A stretch of DNA of 30,088 nucleotides from contig DIXL01000061.1 in assembly GCA_002428685.1 (NCBI GenBank), positions 1-30,088 of the forward strand, written 5' to 3'. The position numbers and the translations under genes are program-made. The DNA comes from Cloacimonetes bacterium UBA6081. GTDB lineage: Bacteria; Cloacimonadota; Cloacimonadia; Cloacimonadales; Cloacimonadaceae. The notes under the pieces were generated by a model. That model saw only the letters and a list, made by a program, of their open reading frames with translations. It searched no databases and had not been told where the DNA came from. Positions 6,564 through 14,194 of the stretch are shown here, in pieces. Position 1 is the first letter of the stretch. Each line of letters starts with the position of its first letter.

Positions 6564-9287
6564 ATGACTGCTATTAAACGTGTTTACCTTTTCGGAAACG
6601 GAAAAGCCGAAGGTAAGGCAGATATGAAAAACTTACTCGGTGGAAAAGGTGCCAACCTTGCCGAGATGAACCTGATTGGCGTTCCCGTGCCCCCCGGATT
6701 TACCATTACCACCGAAGCCTGCACCGAATATAATACAATTGGAGCAGCCAAACTGCGCGAACTGCTTACCGAAGATGTGAAAGCTGCGGTTGCATACGTG
6801 GAAAACATTATGGGTATGAAGTTTGGCTCCAACGAGAATCCTTTGCTGGTTTCTGTGCGCTCCGGTGCCAGAGCTTCCATGCCTGGTATGATGGATACTA
6901 TCTTGAACCTCGGCATGAACGACGCTGCCGTGCAGGGCATTATTAAAAAGACCAACAACGAACGTTTTGCCTGGGACAGCTATCGCCGCTTTGTGCAAAT
7001 GTATGGCGACGTAGTGCTTGGCCTGAAACCCGTTACCAAAGAAGAGGAAGACCCCTTTGAAGTGATTATCCACAAGATGAAACACGACAAAAATATCTCT
7101 AACGACCTGGAGCTTACCGCTGCTGACTTGCAGCAATTGGTGGTTCTCTTTAAAAAGGCCGTGAAAGACAACACCGGCCACGATTTCCCGGATGATCCGT
7201 GGGAACAGCTTTGGGGTGCCATCTTTGCCGTGTTCGATAGCTGGAACAACGACCGGGCAGATTTTTACCGCCAATTGAATAACATCCCCAACGAATGGGG
7301 AACTGCCGTAAATGTGCAAGCCATGGTGTTTGGCAATATGGGCTTAACCAGTGCTACAGGTGTGGCTTTCACCCGTGATGCCGCCACCGGGGAAAACCTG
7401 TTTAATGGCGAATACCTGATCAATGCACAGGGTGAAGATGTGGTTGCCGGAATCAGAACTCCGCAGCAGATAACCAAGATTGGTTCGCAACGCTGGGCAG
7501 TTCTGGCCAAAATTGACGAAACAGAACGTGCGGCCAAATACCCCTCGCTGGAAGAAGCCATGCCCGAAACCTATAAAGAGCTGTTTGACATTCAAAACAA
7601 ATTGGAAAAACACGCCCGCGATATGCAGGATGTGGAATTCACCATTCAGGACAACAAACTGTGGATGCTGCAAACCCGTAATGGCAAACGCACCGGTGCT
7701 GCCATGGTAAAAATTGCCATGGATATGCTACGCGAAGGCATGATAGACGAAAAGACCGCCTTAAAGCGTTTGGAACCGGGTAAATTGGACGAGTTGTTAC
7801 ACCCTGTATTTACCAAAGCAGGTTTGGCTGGAGCCAAGATAATTGCATCCGGCTTGCCAGCCTCTCCGGGGGCGGCCACAGGGCAGATTGTGTTCTTTGC
7901 CGATGATGCCGAAGCCTGGGCTGCAGATAATAAAAAGGTTATCCTGGTGCGGATCGAAACTTCTCCCGAAGACCTGCGCGGTATGAATGTGGCCAAAGGA
8001 ATTTTAACAGCCCGTGGTGGAATGACTTCCCACGCTGCTGTGGTGGCTCGCGGCATGGGTAAATGCTGCGTTTCCGGTGCAGGAGCATTGAAAATAGACT
8101 ATAAACTTCGTACCATGACTGTGGGCGAAGTGGTTTACAAAGAAGGGGATTGGATTTCTTTGAACGGCTCAACCGGCCAGATTCTGGAAGGCAAGATCGA
8201 GACTCAGGATCCCGAACTGAGTGGTAATTTTGGGGCAATTATGCAATTGGCCGACAAATACACCCGCATGAAAGTGCGCACTAATGCCGATACTCCCAAA
8301 GATGCTGCCGTGGCTCGCAATTTTGGTGCTCAGGGCATAGGGCTTTGCCGCACCGAACACATGTTTTTTGAAGGCGATCGCATCAAAGCCATGCGCGAAA
8401 TGATTTTGGCTGATGATGAGAAGGGACGCCGCCTGGCATTGGACAAGCTGCTGCCGATTCAACGAGCCGATTTTGAAGGCATCTTTACCGCCATGAACGG
8501 TTTCCCTGTAACGGTGCGTCTCTTAGACCCGCCCTTGCACGAGTTTGTGCCCCATGAGGAAGCGGCTCAAAAAGAAATCGCCGACGAACTTGGCCTTACC
8601 CTTCAGAAGGTGAAAGACCGGGTTAATTCTCTGCATGAGTTCAATCCCATGCTGGGACACCGCGGATGCCGTTTGGGCAATACTTATCCCGAAATTACAG
8701 AAATGCAGGCACGTGCCATTATCGAAGCTGCTTTAGCCGTGCATTCACGCGGGATAGTTGTTTTACCCGAAATCATGATCCCGCTGATTGGAACTCCTGC
8801 CGAATTTGAAATGCAGGAAGAGATCATTCGCTCTGTAGCAGCCAAGGTTTTTGCCGAGCAAAATGACAAGGTGGAATACCTGGTTGGCACTATGATAGAA
8901 ATTCCCCGCGCGGCTTTGGTTGCCGATAAAATTGCCAAAAGAGCTGAATTCTTCAGCTTTGGCACCAACGACCTTACACAAATGACCTTTGGCTATTCAC
9001 GCGATGATGCCGGCACTTTCCTACCCATCTACTTAAGGAAAAACCTGCTGAAAAGCGATCCCTTCCAGATTCTTGATCGCGAAGGGGTTGGCCAATTGGT
9101 GAAAATGGGAACCGAACGTGGCCGCCAAACCAGACCCGATTTGAAGGTTGGCATCTGCGGCGAACATGGTGGCGAACCCAGTAGCGTGGAATTTTGCCAC
9201 ATGGTGGGAATGAACTATGTTAGCTGTTCACCCTATCGTGTGCCGATTGCACGTTTGGCTGCTGCAATTGCCGCTATTAGCGAATAA
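6564..9287 (+). CDS. ppdK: pyruvate,phosphate dikinase
   Basis: Interconverts pyruvate, ATP and phosphate with phosphoenolpyruvate, AMP and pyrophosphate; in anaerobes it often works in glycolysis or gluconeogenesis using pyrophosphate. At 907 residues it is slightly longer than the usual 870-890. The N-terminal ATP-binding domain opens with GGKGANLAEM. The swivelling phosphohistidine domain has GGMTSHAAVVARGMG with the catalytic His at 490. The C-terminal TIM barrel for pyruvate/PEP has SFGTNDLTQM and ICGEHGGEPSSVEF with the catalytic Cys at 865. The start follows GGAGG at 6555-6559. A strong hairpin terminator lies 26 bp past the stop, so the gene is probably monocistronic. All key residues seen are intact. 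Confidence 0.97.
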   Translation: MTAIKRVYLFGNGKAEGKADMKNLLGGKGANLAEMNLIGVPVPPGFTITTEACTEYNTIGAAKLRELLTEDVKAAVAYVENIMGMKFGSNENPLLVSVRSGARASMPGMMDTILNLGMNDAAVQGIIKKTNNERFAWDSYRRFVQMYGDVVLGLKPVTKEEEDPFEVIIHKMKHDKNISNDLELTAADLQQLVVLFKKAVKDNTGHDFPDDPWEQLWGAIFAVFDSWNNDRADFYRQLNNIPNEWGTAVNVQAMVFGNMGLTSATGVAFTRDAATGENLFNGEYLINAQGEDVVAGIRTPQQITKIGSQRWAVLAKIDETERAAKYPSLEEAMPETYKELFDIQNKLEKHARDMQDVEFTIQDNKLWMLQTRNGKRTGAAMVKIAMDMLREGMIDEKTALKRLEPGKLDELLHPVFTKAGLAGAKIIASGLPASPGAATGQIVFFADDAEAWAADNKKVILVRIETSPEDLRGMNVAKGILTARGGMTSHAAVVARGMGKCCVSGAGALKIDYKLRTMTVGEVVYKEGDWISLNGSTGQILEGKIETQDPELSGNFGAIMQLADKYTRMKVRTNADTPKDAAVARNFGAQGIGLCRTEHMFFEGDRIKAMREMILADDEKGRRLALDKLLPIQRADFEGIFTAMNGFPVTVRLLDPPLHEFVPHEEAAQKEIADELGLTLQKVKDRVNSLHEFNPMLGHRGCRLGNTYPEITEMQARAIIEAALAVHSRGIVVLPEIMIPLIGTPAEFEMQEEIIRSVAAKVFAEQNDKVEYLVGTMIEIPRAALVADKIAKRAEFFSFGTNDLTQMTFGYSRDDAGTFLPIYLRKNLLKSDPFQILDREGVGQLVKMGTERGRQTRPDLKVGICGEHGGEPSSVEFCHMVGMNYVSCSPYRVPIARLAAAIAAISE

Positions 9288-9312
9288 TTAAGCAGATTAA
9301 CTGAATTGAACT

Positions 9313-9339
9313 AAACGCCGGATTCGTTCCGGCGTTTTT
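9313..9339 (+). terminator. rho-independent terminator of ppdK
   Basis: AAACGCCGGA (9313-9322) pairs perfectly with TCCGGCGTTT (9328-9337) around a TTCGT loop, and the right arm runs into a five-T tract. It sits just after the dikinase stop. Confidence 0.9.
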
Positions 9340-9421
9340 GATTTCCATAATTCGTCTTGTTAAAAAGATGGTAATGATTAAATTATAACTTTAACCTTAT
9401 TGTAATGGAAAAGGAGACATC

Positions 9422-9775
9422 ATGGCTAAAAATGTTACTGTAGCCCTAAAATGCCGTTATTGCGGTGAATCGCTAATGGATGAAACTCATCAGATTGATG
9501 ATTGCCCCGGAGTGAAGCTTAAAGTTCGAAAAGGTGATAAATACGCTGCTGTTTGGTTGTCCTCAGTATTTGGCAGCAGTAAAATTGAAAGTGAAATGGA
9601 ATTTGCCAAGGGTGAAATTGTTGTCCTGGCCTGCTCCAAATGCTCTGCAGAAGCCACTACAACCCAGAAGTGCAATATGTGCGGAGCTCCAATGGTGATG
9701 TTCAAGCTTTCAGACGGGGGAAAGGTAAGAATCTGTAGCCGCAATGGCTGCAAGAACCTGTGGCTGGATTTATAG
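9422..9775 (+). CDS. zinc-ribbon protein, 117 aa
   Basis: Function unknown; the sequence shows a small protein with nine cysteines arranged as metal knuckles. Cys11 and Cys14 (CRYCG), Cys28, Cys71 and Cys74 (CSKC), Cys84 and Cys87 (CNMCG), Cys105 and Cys110 (CSRNGC). The last three pairs look like a zinc-ribbon tail; the first pair plus Cys28 may form another site. There is no signal peptide or membrane segment. The start has AAGGAG eight to nine bases upstream. It stands alone between the dikinase terminator and a double-hairpin repeat. It could bind nucleic acid or another protein, but nothing here decides that. Confidence 0.8.
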   Translation: MAKNVTVALKCRYCGESLMDETHQIDDCPGVKLKVRKGDKYAAVWLSSVFGSSKIESEMEFAKGEIVVLACSKCSAEATTTQKCNMCGAPMVMFKLSDGGKVRICSRNGCKNLWLDL

Positions 9776-9801
9776 CTTAGAAAGTAGCTAATTGCCTATA
9801 A

Positions 9802-9855
9802 AGCCACGGACATCTTGTCTGTGGCTGGATAATCGGACAGACGAGACGTCCGTCC
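9802..9855. repeat. double-hairpin palindromic element
   Basis: Two adjacent hairpins. The first pairs 9802-9812 (AGCCACGGACA) with 9816-9826 across a 3-base loop, with one G-T wobble. The second pairs 9835-9843 (GGACAGACG) with 9847-9855 (CGTCCGTCC) across AGA, again with one wobble. Neither is followed by a T-tract, so they are poor terminators. The form is that of REP-like elements found in many copies; only this copy is in the window. Confidence 0.6.
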
Positions 9856-9926
9856 CTACAGTACATTTACAGAAAAAACTTGACTCCCCTGCATGAAGCT
9901 AAAAGTATGGCAAACGGAGGTATATT

Positions 9927-10451
9927 ATGAACGATGATATACTAAAGACCACAGAAATTCCTGAGGATGAACAGGAAAAAATGAAAGAAAAGATCATAGA
10001 CCTGGACGCTGACAAATTGAAGTTCTATGAGGATTTACGCAGAAAAGCCAGGGGTTGGACTCAAAACAAGGGCGGCTCAATTGGTGGTAAACTGAGCGAA
10101 TATCTATTTTTGCTGCCAGATTTCTTTATTCTTGTCTGCCGCCTGGCTATGGATAAAAGAGTTTCATCGAAGCAAAAAATGATGGTGGGGGGAATTATTG
10201 CCTATGTGATTATGCCTATTGACATTATCCCGGATTTTATCCCTATTGTCGGTCAAATAGACGATCTGGTGCTGGTGGTGCTGGGGCTGAACCTGGTGTT
10301 AAACGAAATTGAGCCGAAAGTTCTATCCGACAACTGGAGTGGTGAAGGCGAAGTGTTGGATCAGATGAAAAAAATCACCTCTGCTGCCGAACGCTTTTTG
10401 GACAAAAATCTGCTACAGCGCATCAAGAGTTTTTTGAAGCATAAGATATGA
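9927..10451 (+). CDS. DUF1232 (YkvA-like) membrane-associated protein
   Basis: A 174-residue protein with the DUF1232 core at about residues 65-125: KQKMMVGGIIAYVIMPIDIIPDFIPIVGQIDD, followed by a hydrophobic helix. The PxDxIPD...G..DD signature is clear. The first 50 residues are acidic and charged and probably cytoplasmic, and the hydrophobic stretch could sit in the inner membrane. No biochemical function is known for the family. GGAGG lies eight bases before the ATG. The stop codon overlaps the start of the next gene by four bases (ATGA), so it is co-translated with the nucleotide pyrophosphatase. Confidence 0.85.
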   Translation: MNDDILKTTEIPEDEQEKMKEKIIDLDADKLKFYEDLRRKARGWTQNKGGSIGGKLSEYLFLLPDFFILVCRLAMDKRVSSKQKMMVGGIIAYVIMPIDIIPDFIPIVGQIDDLVLVVLGLNLVLNEIEPKVLSDNWSGEGEVLDQMKKITSAAERFLDKNLLQRIKSFLKHKI

Positions 10452-11041
10452 TTTCTGAAATACTTATCGCATCCAATAATCCAGATAAGATTTCGGAGCT
10501 AAATGCTTTGCTGTCCCTCTTGCCAATTAAACTGCACGGCTTGCAGGAATTTCCGCATTTGCCACAAACTGTGGAAGACTGCGATTCTATTGCCAAAAAC
10601 GCTATGAAAAAGGCATTGGAAGCAGCAGTTGGAAGCGGACTGCTTGCTTTGGCTGATGATACCGGCTTGTTTATTGAAGCTTTGCATGGTGAGCCTGGTG
10701 TTTTTGCAGCACGCTTTGCCGGAGAAAACTGCAGCTATGCCGATAACCGGAATAAGGCTCTACTGTTATTGGAAGGTGTTCAGAACCGTAAGGCAAGCTT
10801 TAAAACAGCAGTAGCCCTTGCTGCTCCAGACGGCATCATCGCTGTAGTGGAAGGAATTGTGGAGGGAGAAATCACTTTGGCAGAACGAGGAGATACCGGT
10901 TTTGGCTACGATAGCATCTTTGCCATCGAGGGAATAACCTACGCGGAAATGGATGCAGACACCAAAAACCGGATGTCGCATCGTGCCGCAGCTATAAAAA
11001 ACATTCTTCCGATTTTGGAGAATATGTTGCAGGAATGGTAG
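10448..11041 (+). CDS. rdgB: XTP/dITP diphosphatase (HAM1/RdgB family)
   Basis: Hydrolyses the non-canonical purine triphosphates XTP, dITP and ITP to monophosphates, keeping them out of DNA and RNA. The 197-residue length is standard. Family motifs appear in order: the N-terminal SNNPDKISEL loop (usually S/T-x-N-x-x-K), ADDTGLFIEAL with the catalytic acidic pair, PGVFAARFAG, GDTGFGYDSIF, and the C-terminal KNRMSHRAAA substrate loop. It starts inside the stop of the DUF1232 gene. No separate promoter or terminator was seen; the next element is the inverted repeat flanking the GxxExxY gene. Confidence 0.95.
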   Translation: MISEILIASNNPDKISELNALLSLLPIKLHGLQEFPHLPQTVEDCDSIAKNAMKKALEAAVGSGLLALADDTGLFIEALHGEPGVFAARFAGENCSYADNRNKALLLLEGVQNRKASFKTAVALAAPDGIIAVVEGIVEGEITLAERGDTGFGYDSIFAIEGITYAEMDADTKNRMSHRAAAIKNILPILENMLQEW

Positions 11042-11060
11042 GGTGGATAAAATAGATTTG

Positions 11061-11110
11061 AATAGTTACACGGATTTAACGGATTGGACGGATTAACACG
11101 GATTTATTAT
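11061..11110 (+). repeat. left inverted repeat of GxxExxY cassette
   Basis: About 50 bp that match the reverse complement of 11485-11536 with three mismatches and a one- or two-base gap. The repeat is itself periodic: GGATT occurs at 11072, 11081, 11090 and 11100, spaced 9, 9 and 10 bases. Its inner end runs into the ATG of the GxxExxY gene. Confidence 0.85.
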
Positions 11111-11486
11111 GTTAATGGAAAATGTGGATAATGCATTGACTGAGAAGGTAATTGGAGCTTTTTATAAAGTTTACAATACCCTGGGATTTGGCTATCTGGA
11201 AAAAGTGTATGAAAATGCCTTGACTTTAGAGCTTCGTAAATCAAATCTGAAACTTGAATCGCAGAAACCAATTACAGTTCATTATGAAGGCGTAGTTGTG
11301 GGTGAGTATTTTGCCGATCTGTTTATTGAAAGCAAATTGATAGTCGAAATCAAATCTGTCTCACACTTAACCATAGAACATGAATCACAGATTTTCAACT
11401 ATTTGAAATCCACCAATACAGCAATGGGATTATTAATGAATTTCGGTCCAAAAGCCGAAGTAAAAAGAAAAATATGGACACCATAA
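11109..11486 (+). CDS. GxxExxY protein (PD-(D/E)XK nuclease-like)
   Basis: A 125-residue member of the GxxExxY family, assigned to the PD-(D/E)XK nuclease superfamily; its biological role is not established. The name-giving motif is GYLEKVY. Further motifs are ALTEKVIGAFYKVYNTLG at the N-terminus, the core FADLFIESKLIVEIKS with Asp and ExK spacing expected for a metal-dependent nuclease, and a HESQIFNYLKSTN helix. There is no proper Shine-Dalgarno, and the start lies at the edge of the left inverted repeat while the stop touches the right one. The tight packing inside the repeats suggests that gene and repeats move or are maintained together. It separates rdgB from the phosphomutase gene. Confidence 0.9.
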   Translation: MLMENVDNALTEKVIGAFYKVYNTLGFGYLEKVYENALTLELRKSNLKLESQKPITVHYEGVVVGEYFADLFIESKLIVEIKSVSHLTIEHESQIFNYLKSTNTAMGLLMNFGPKAEVKRKIWTP

Positions 11487-11536
11487 TAATCAAATCCGTG
11501 TTAATCCGTTCAATCTGTTCAATCCGTGTAACTATT
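11485..11536 (-). repeat. right inverted repeat of GxxExxY cassette
   Basis: Inverted copy of 11061-11110, beginning at the stop codon of the GxxExxY gene and ending 20 bp before the next start codon. Read on minus, it shows the same ACACGGATT start and periodic GATT units. No target-site duplication is evident outside the pair. Confidence 0.85.
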
Positions 11537-11556
11537 AAACCACAAAGGAGTAAAAC

Positions 11557-12909
11557 ATGATAAAAGCACAAGTATTTCGTCAATATGACATACGGGGAAT
11601 TGTTGAGGAAGAGCTGAATGAAGAATCCTACTTTTTGATAGGCAAGGGTTTTGGAACCTATTTGCGCAACAAAGGTTTAATGACAATTGTGATAGGTGGT
11701 GATGCCCGCCACAGCACCCGCGCGTTTATGGATGCCTTTAATAAAGGTGCCATCGAAACAGGTTGCGATGTGATAGACATAGGCATTGTTGCCACTCCTG
11801 CGTTGTATTTTGCCATTTGGAAGCTGCAAACCGATGGTGGGGCAATGATTACAGCCAGCCATAATCCCTCTCAATACAATGGCTGCAAATTGAATCTGGG
11901 GCTTAGCAGCGTATATGCTGAAGAGCTGCAAAAAGTGTTGCAGATAATTCAGAAAGGTGAATTTGCCACTGGTTTGGGTGAAGTCCGAAGATATCTGACA
12001 ATCGATAGCGAATACAAGGACTACATTGTGGCGAACATCAAGTTTCAGCGTCCCGTGAAAGTGATTGTGGACGGTGGGAATGGCATGGGCGGCCCCTATC
12101 TACCTGAAATTTTAAGGACTTTAGGCTGCGAAGTAATAGAGATGTATTGCGATCCCGATGGTGATTTTCCCAATCATCATCCCGATCCAACCGTGGAGAA
12201 GAATATGGTTGATTTATCACGAGCAGTGATAGATGCAGGTTATGAGCTTGGAATTGGGTTGGACGGAGATTCCGATAGAATTGGAGTGGTCGATGAAAAA
12301 GGCAAGATGCTGTTTGGGGACCAAATACTGAATATTTTGGCTCGCGACTACCTGAAAGCCAATCCGGGGCAGAAAGTTATCGCTGATGTAAAATGCTCCA
12401 TGAACCTTTACAACGATATCGCTAAACAAGGTGGTATCCCCATTATGTATAAAACCGGCCATGCAAACATCAAGATGTATATGAAGGAAGTGGGGGTGAA
12501 ATTTGCCGGGGAAATGAGCGGTCATGTCTTTTTGGCTGACAGGTATCTGGGTTTTGATGATGCCATCTATGTTAGCTGCCGCTTTATTGAAATTGTCTCC
12601 AAAACTTCTGCACCGGTTAGCACTTATCTGGCCGATCAACCGAAACTATATAATACGCCGGAACTGCATACTGCTTGCGCCGATGACAAGAAGTTCGAGG
12701 TGGTGTCTAAGGTTTGCACCGAGTTTAAAAATGAAGGCTACGATGTGAACGACATTGATGGTGCCCGCATTACCTTTGCTGATGGATGGGGCTTAATCAG
12801 AGCTTCCAACACCACACCGGTTTTGGTTACCCGCTATGAGGCAATTAATGAAGCGCGTATGAAAGAAATTCAGGCTTTGGTGGAAGGGAAAATTTACAAG
12901 TATATCTAA
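11557..12909 (+). CDS. phosphomannomutase/phosphoglucomutase
   Basis: Alpha-D-phosphohexomutase that moves phosphate between C1 and C6 of mannose or glucose, feeding GDP-mannose or glycan precursor synthesis. The 450 residues are normal for the ManB/AlgC group. RQYDIRGIV opens the protein. The catalytic phosphoserine loop TASHNP has Ser101. The metal loop is DGDSDR at 236-241. The sugar-recognition loop is GEMSGHVF, and the phosphate-binding loop RASNTTPVLVTR is near the C-terminus. AAAGGAG lies just upstream of the ATG. Sequence does not settle the preference for mannose or glucose. The right inverted repeat of the nuclease cassette lies directly upstream, so any promoter must be inside or beyond it. 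Confidence 0.93.
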   Translation: MIKAQVFRQYDIRGIVEEELNEESYFLIGKGFGTYLRNKGLMTIVIGGDARHSTRAFMDAFNKGAIETGCDVIDIGIVATPALYFAIWKLQTDGGAMITASHNPSQYNGCKLNLGLSSVYAEELQKVLQIIQKGEFATGLGEVRRYLTIDSEYKDYIVANIKFQRPVKVIVDGGNGMGGPYLPEILRTLGCEVIEMYCDPDGDFPNHHPDPTVEKNMVDLSRAVIDAGYELGIGLDGDSDRIGVVDEKGKMLFGDQILNILARDYLKANPGQKVIADVKCSMNLYNDIAKQGGIPIMYKTGHANIKMYMKEVGVKFAGEMSGHVFLADRYLGFDDAIYVSCRFIEIVSKTSAPVSTYLADQPKLYNTPELHTACADDKKFEVVSKVCTEFKNEGYDVNDIDGARITFADGWGLIRASNTTPVLVTRYEAINEARMKEIQALVEGKIYKYI

Positions 12910-12923
12910 GCTGCATTCAACCC

Positions 12924-13061
12924 TGTCGTTCCCGCGGAGGCGGGAATCCAGCCCAATATAATCCCGTAGGGATGACACAAAATGTTGTGACAAATACAGT
13001 CCTATCTGCCGCTCTTCCAGAGCTTTATCAAGGCTGGATTCCCGCCTCCGCGGGAACGACA
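12924..13061. repeat. 138-bp MITE-like element, copy A
   Basis: Perfect 30-bp terminal inverted repeats starting TGTCGTTCCCGCGGAGG; each end is itself a small hairpin (TTCCCGC, GGAG, GCGGGAA). The 78-bp centre includes GTAGGGATGACACAAAATGT and TATCTGCCGCTCTTCCAGAG. Copies of the same length lie at 29562-29699 and 29896-30033, with differences confined to the centre. It has no coding capacity and sits between two convergent genes, where it may also act as a terminator. The ends resemble the dRS3-type palindromes known from Neisseria. Confidence 0.92.
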
Positions 13062-13086
13062 TAGCTGATTTGACATGGCACAGGGG

Positions 13087-14193
13087 CTATAAACCTGCCA
13101 GTTTGCTCATGGTTTCAATCCCCACTTTGATGCATTCATCTTGGGGCAGGAATTTGTCGGAGTGCAGAGGTGCATCGCATCCGCTTCCCAGCCAGAAAAG
13201 CAGGCCTGGATACAGAGTTGTAAAGAAACCAAAGTCCTCACCAGTCATTGCGGTTTCTGCGATGGTAAATTGATAGTCAAGGGTTCGGATCGCCGCGATT
13301 AATTCGTTTACCAGGGTTTCGTTATTCACCACAGGATCGTAGCTGCACAATAGTTCCACTTCTGCTTTTGTGCCGGTGCTTTTTGCTGTCTGTTTGGCAA
13401 TTTCCCTGATGTTTTCATTCATGGCGTCTCTGGTTTGGGGATTCAGGCTGCGGTGGGTTCCTTCCAGAATGCAGCAATCGGGGATAATGTTACGAATTAC
13501 GCCAGATTCCATTTTGCCAATATTAAACAGCACTCTTTCCCTTTGACTCAATGCCTCAAGAGCAGGCTTGATGCGGTTCATAAATTCCAGCCCGGCAGTT
13601 AGAGCATTTATTCCTTTTTCGGGATATGCCACATGCGCTGCCTTGCCATAAAACCGGACGTCAAACTCCTGGGGGATACCAAAAAAGATGCCTGCCTTTG
13701 TGGAAACAGTGCCAATCGGCATTTCACTTGCCACGTGCAGGGCAATGGCAGAATCTATCGTGTGGCTTTGGATAATTCCTTCAGCCAATATGCTTTGCGC
13801 TCCACCCTTGCCTTCTTCCGCAGGTTGAAACAAAAACAGCAGATTGCGAGCCGGTTTTTGCAATGCAACAGCAGCAATCAAGCCCATCAAAACAGCCATA
13901 TGCACATCATGACCACAGGCATGCATCATTCCTGCATGTTCCGAGGCATAAGGGCAAGCGGTATTTTCTGTGCTGGGCAGGGCATCCATGTCGGCCCGGA
14001 ACAAGCGATAAGCAGCTTCACAGGCTGTGTATTCAATCAGGAGTCCCGGACTGGTGGCAAATTCTTTTATGCTCCACTGCGAATCCAAACTCAATGAGCT
14101 CAGATACTTCAGCAGTAATGCCTTCGTTTTGTGTTCGGCAAAAGCAATTTCGGGAATTTTATGCAAGCCATGGCGCAAAGAAATAATATCCAT
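13087..14193 (-). CDS. M20-family amidohydrolase, probable N-acetyldiaminopimelate deacetylase
   Basis: Metal-dependent deacylase of peptidase family M20D, 368 residues. Metal-site motifs are RADMDALP (about 66-73), MHACGHDVHMA (Cys93, His95), PAEEG (126-127), a following ALHVA, and the C-terminal PLHSDKF. AMTGEDFGFF and the LLFWLG stretch resemble N-acetyl-diaminopimelate deacetylase of the YkuR type. It begins two bases after the aspartate-semialdehyde dehydrogenase stop, which supports a role in lysine/diaminopimelate synthesis by the acetylase route. The frame is open to 14280, but those starts overlap the dehydrogenase by up to 86 bp; ATG 14193 fits the family. General N-acyl-amino-acid or IAA-amino-acid hydrolase activity remains possible. 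Confidence 0.85.
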   Translation of the reverse strand: MDIISLRHGLHKIPEIAFAEHKTKALLLKYLSSLSLDSQWSIKEFATSPGLLIEYTACEAAYRLFRADMDALPSTENTACPYASEHAGMMHACGHDVHMAVLMGLIAAVALQKPARNLLFLFQPAEEGKGGAQSILAEGIIQSHTIDSAIALHVASEMPIGTVSTKAGIFFGIPQEFDVRFYGKAAHVAYPEKGINALTAGLEFMNRIKPALEALSQRERVLFNIGKMESGVIRNIIPDCCILEGTHRSLNPQTRDAMNENIREIAKQTAKSTGTKAEVELLCSYDPVVNNETLVNELIAAIRTLDYQFTIAETAMTGEDFGFFTTLYPGLLFWLGSGCDAPLHSDKFLPQDECIKVGIETMSKLAGL

Positions 14194-14194
14194 C

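Noticed and set aside
6633..7319. 228-residue ORF on minus inside ppdK
   Set aside because: It is a shadow of the strongly supported dikinase frame, with low-complexity His/Gly/Phe composition.
12793..13062. 89-residue ORF on minus beginning SFPRRRESS
   Set aside because: It reads through the 138-bp element and the end of the phosphomutase gene; such frames are typical artefacts of these GC-rich palindromes.
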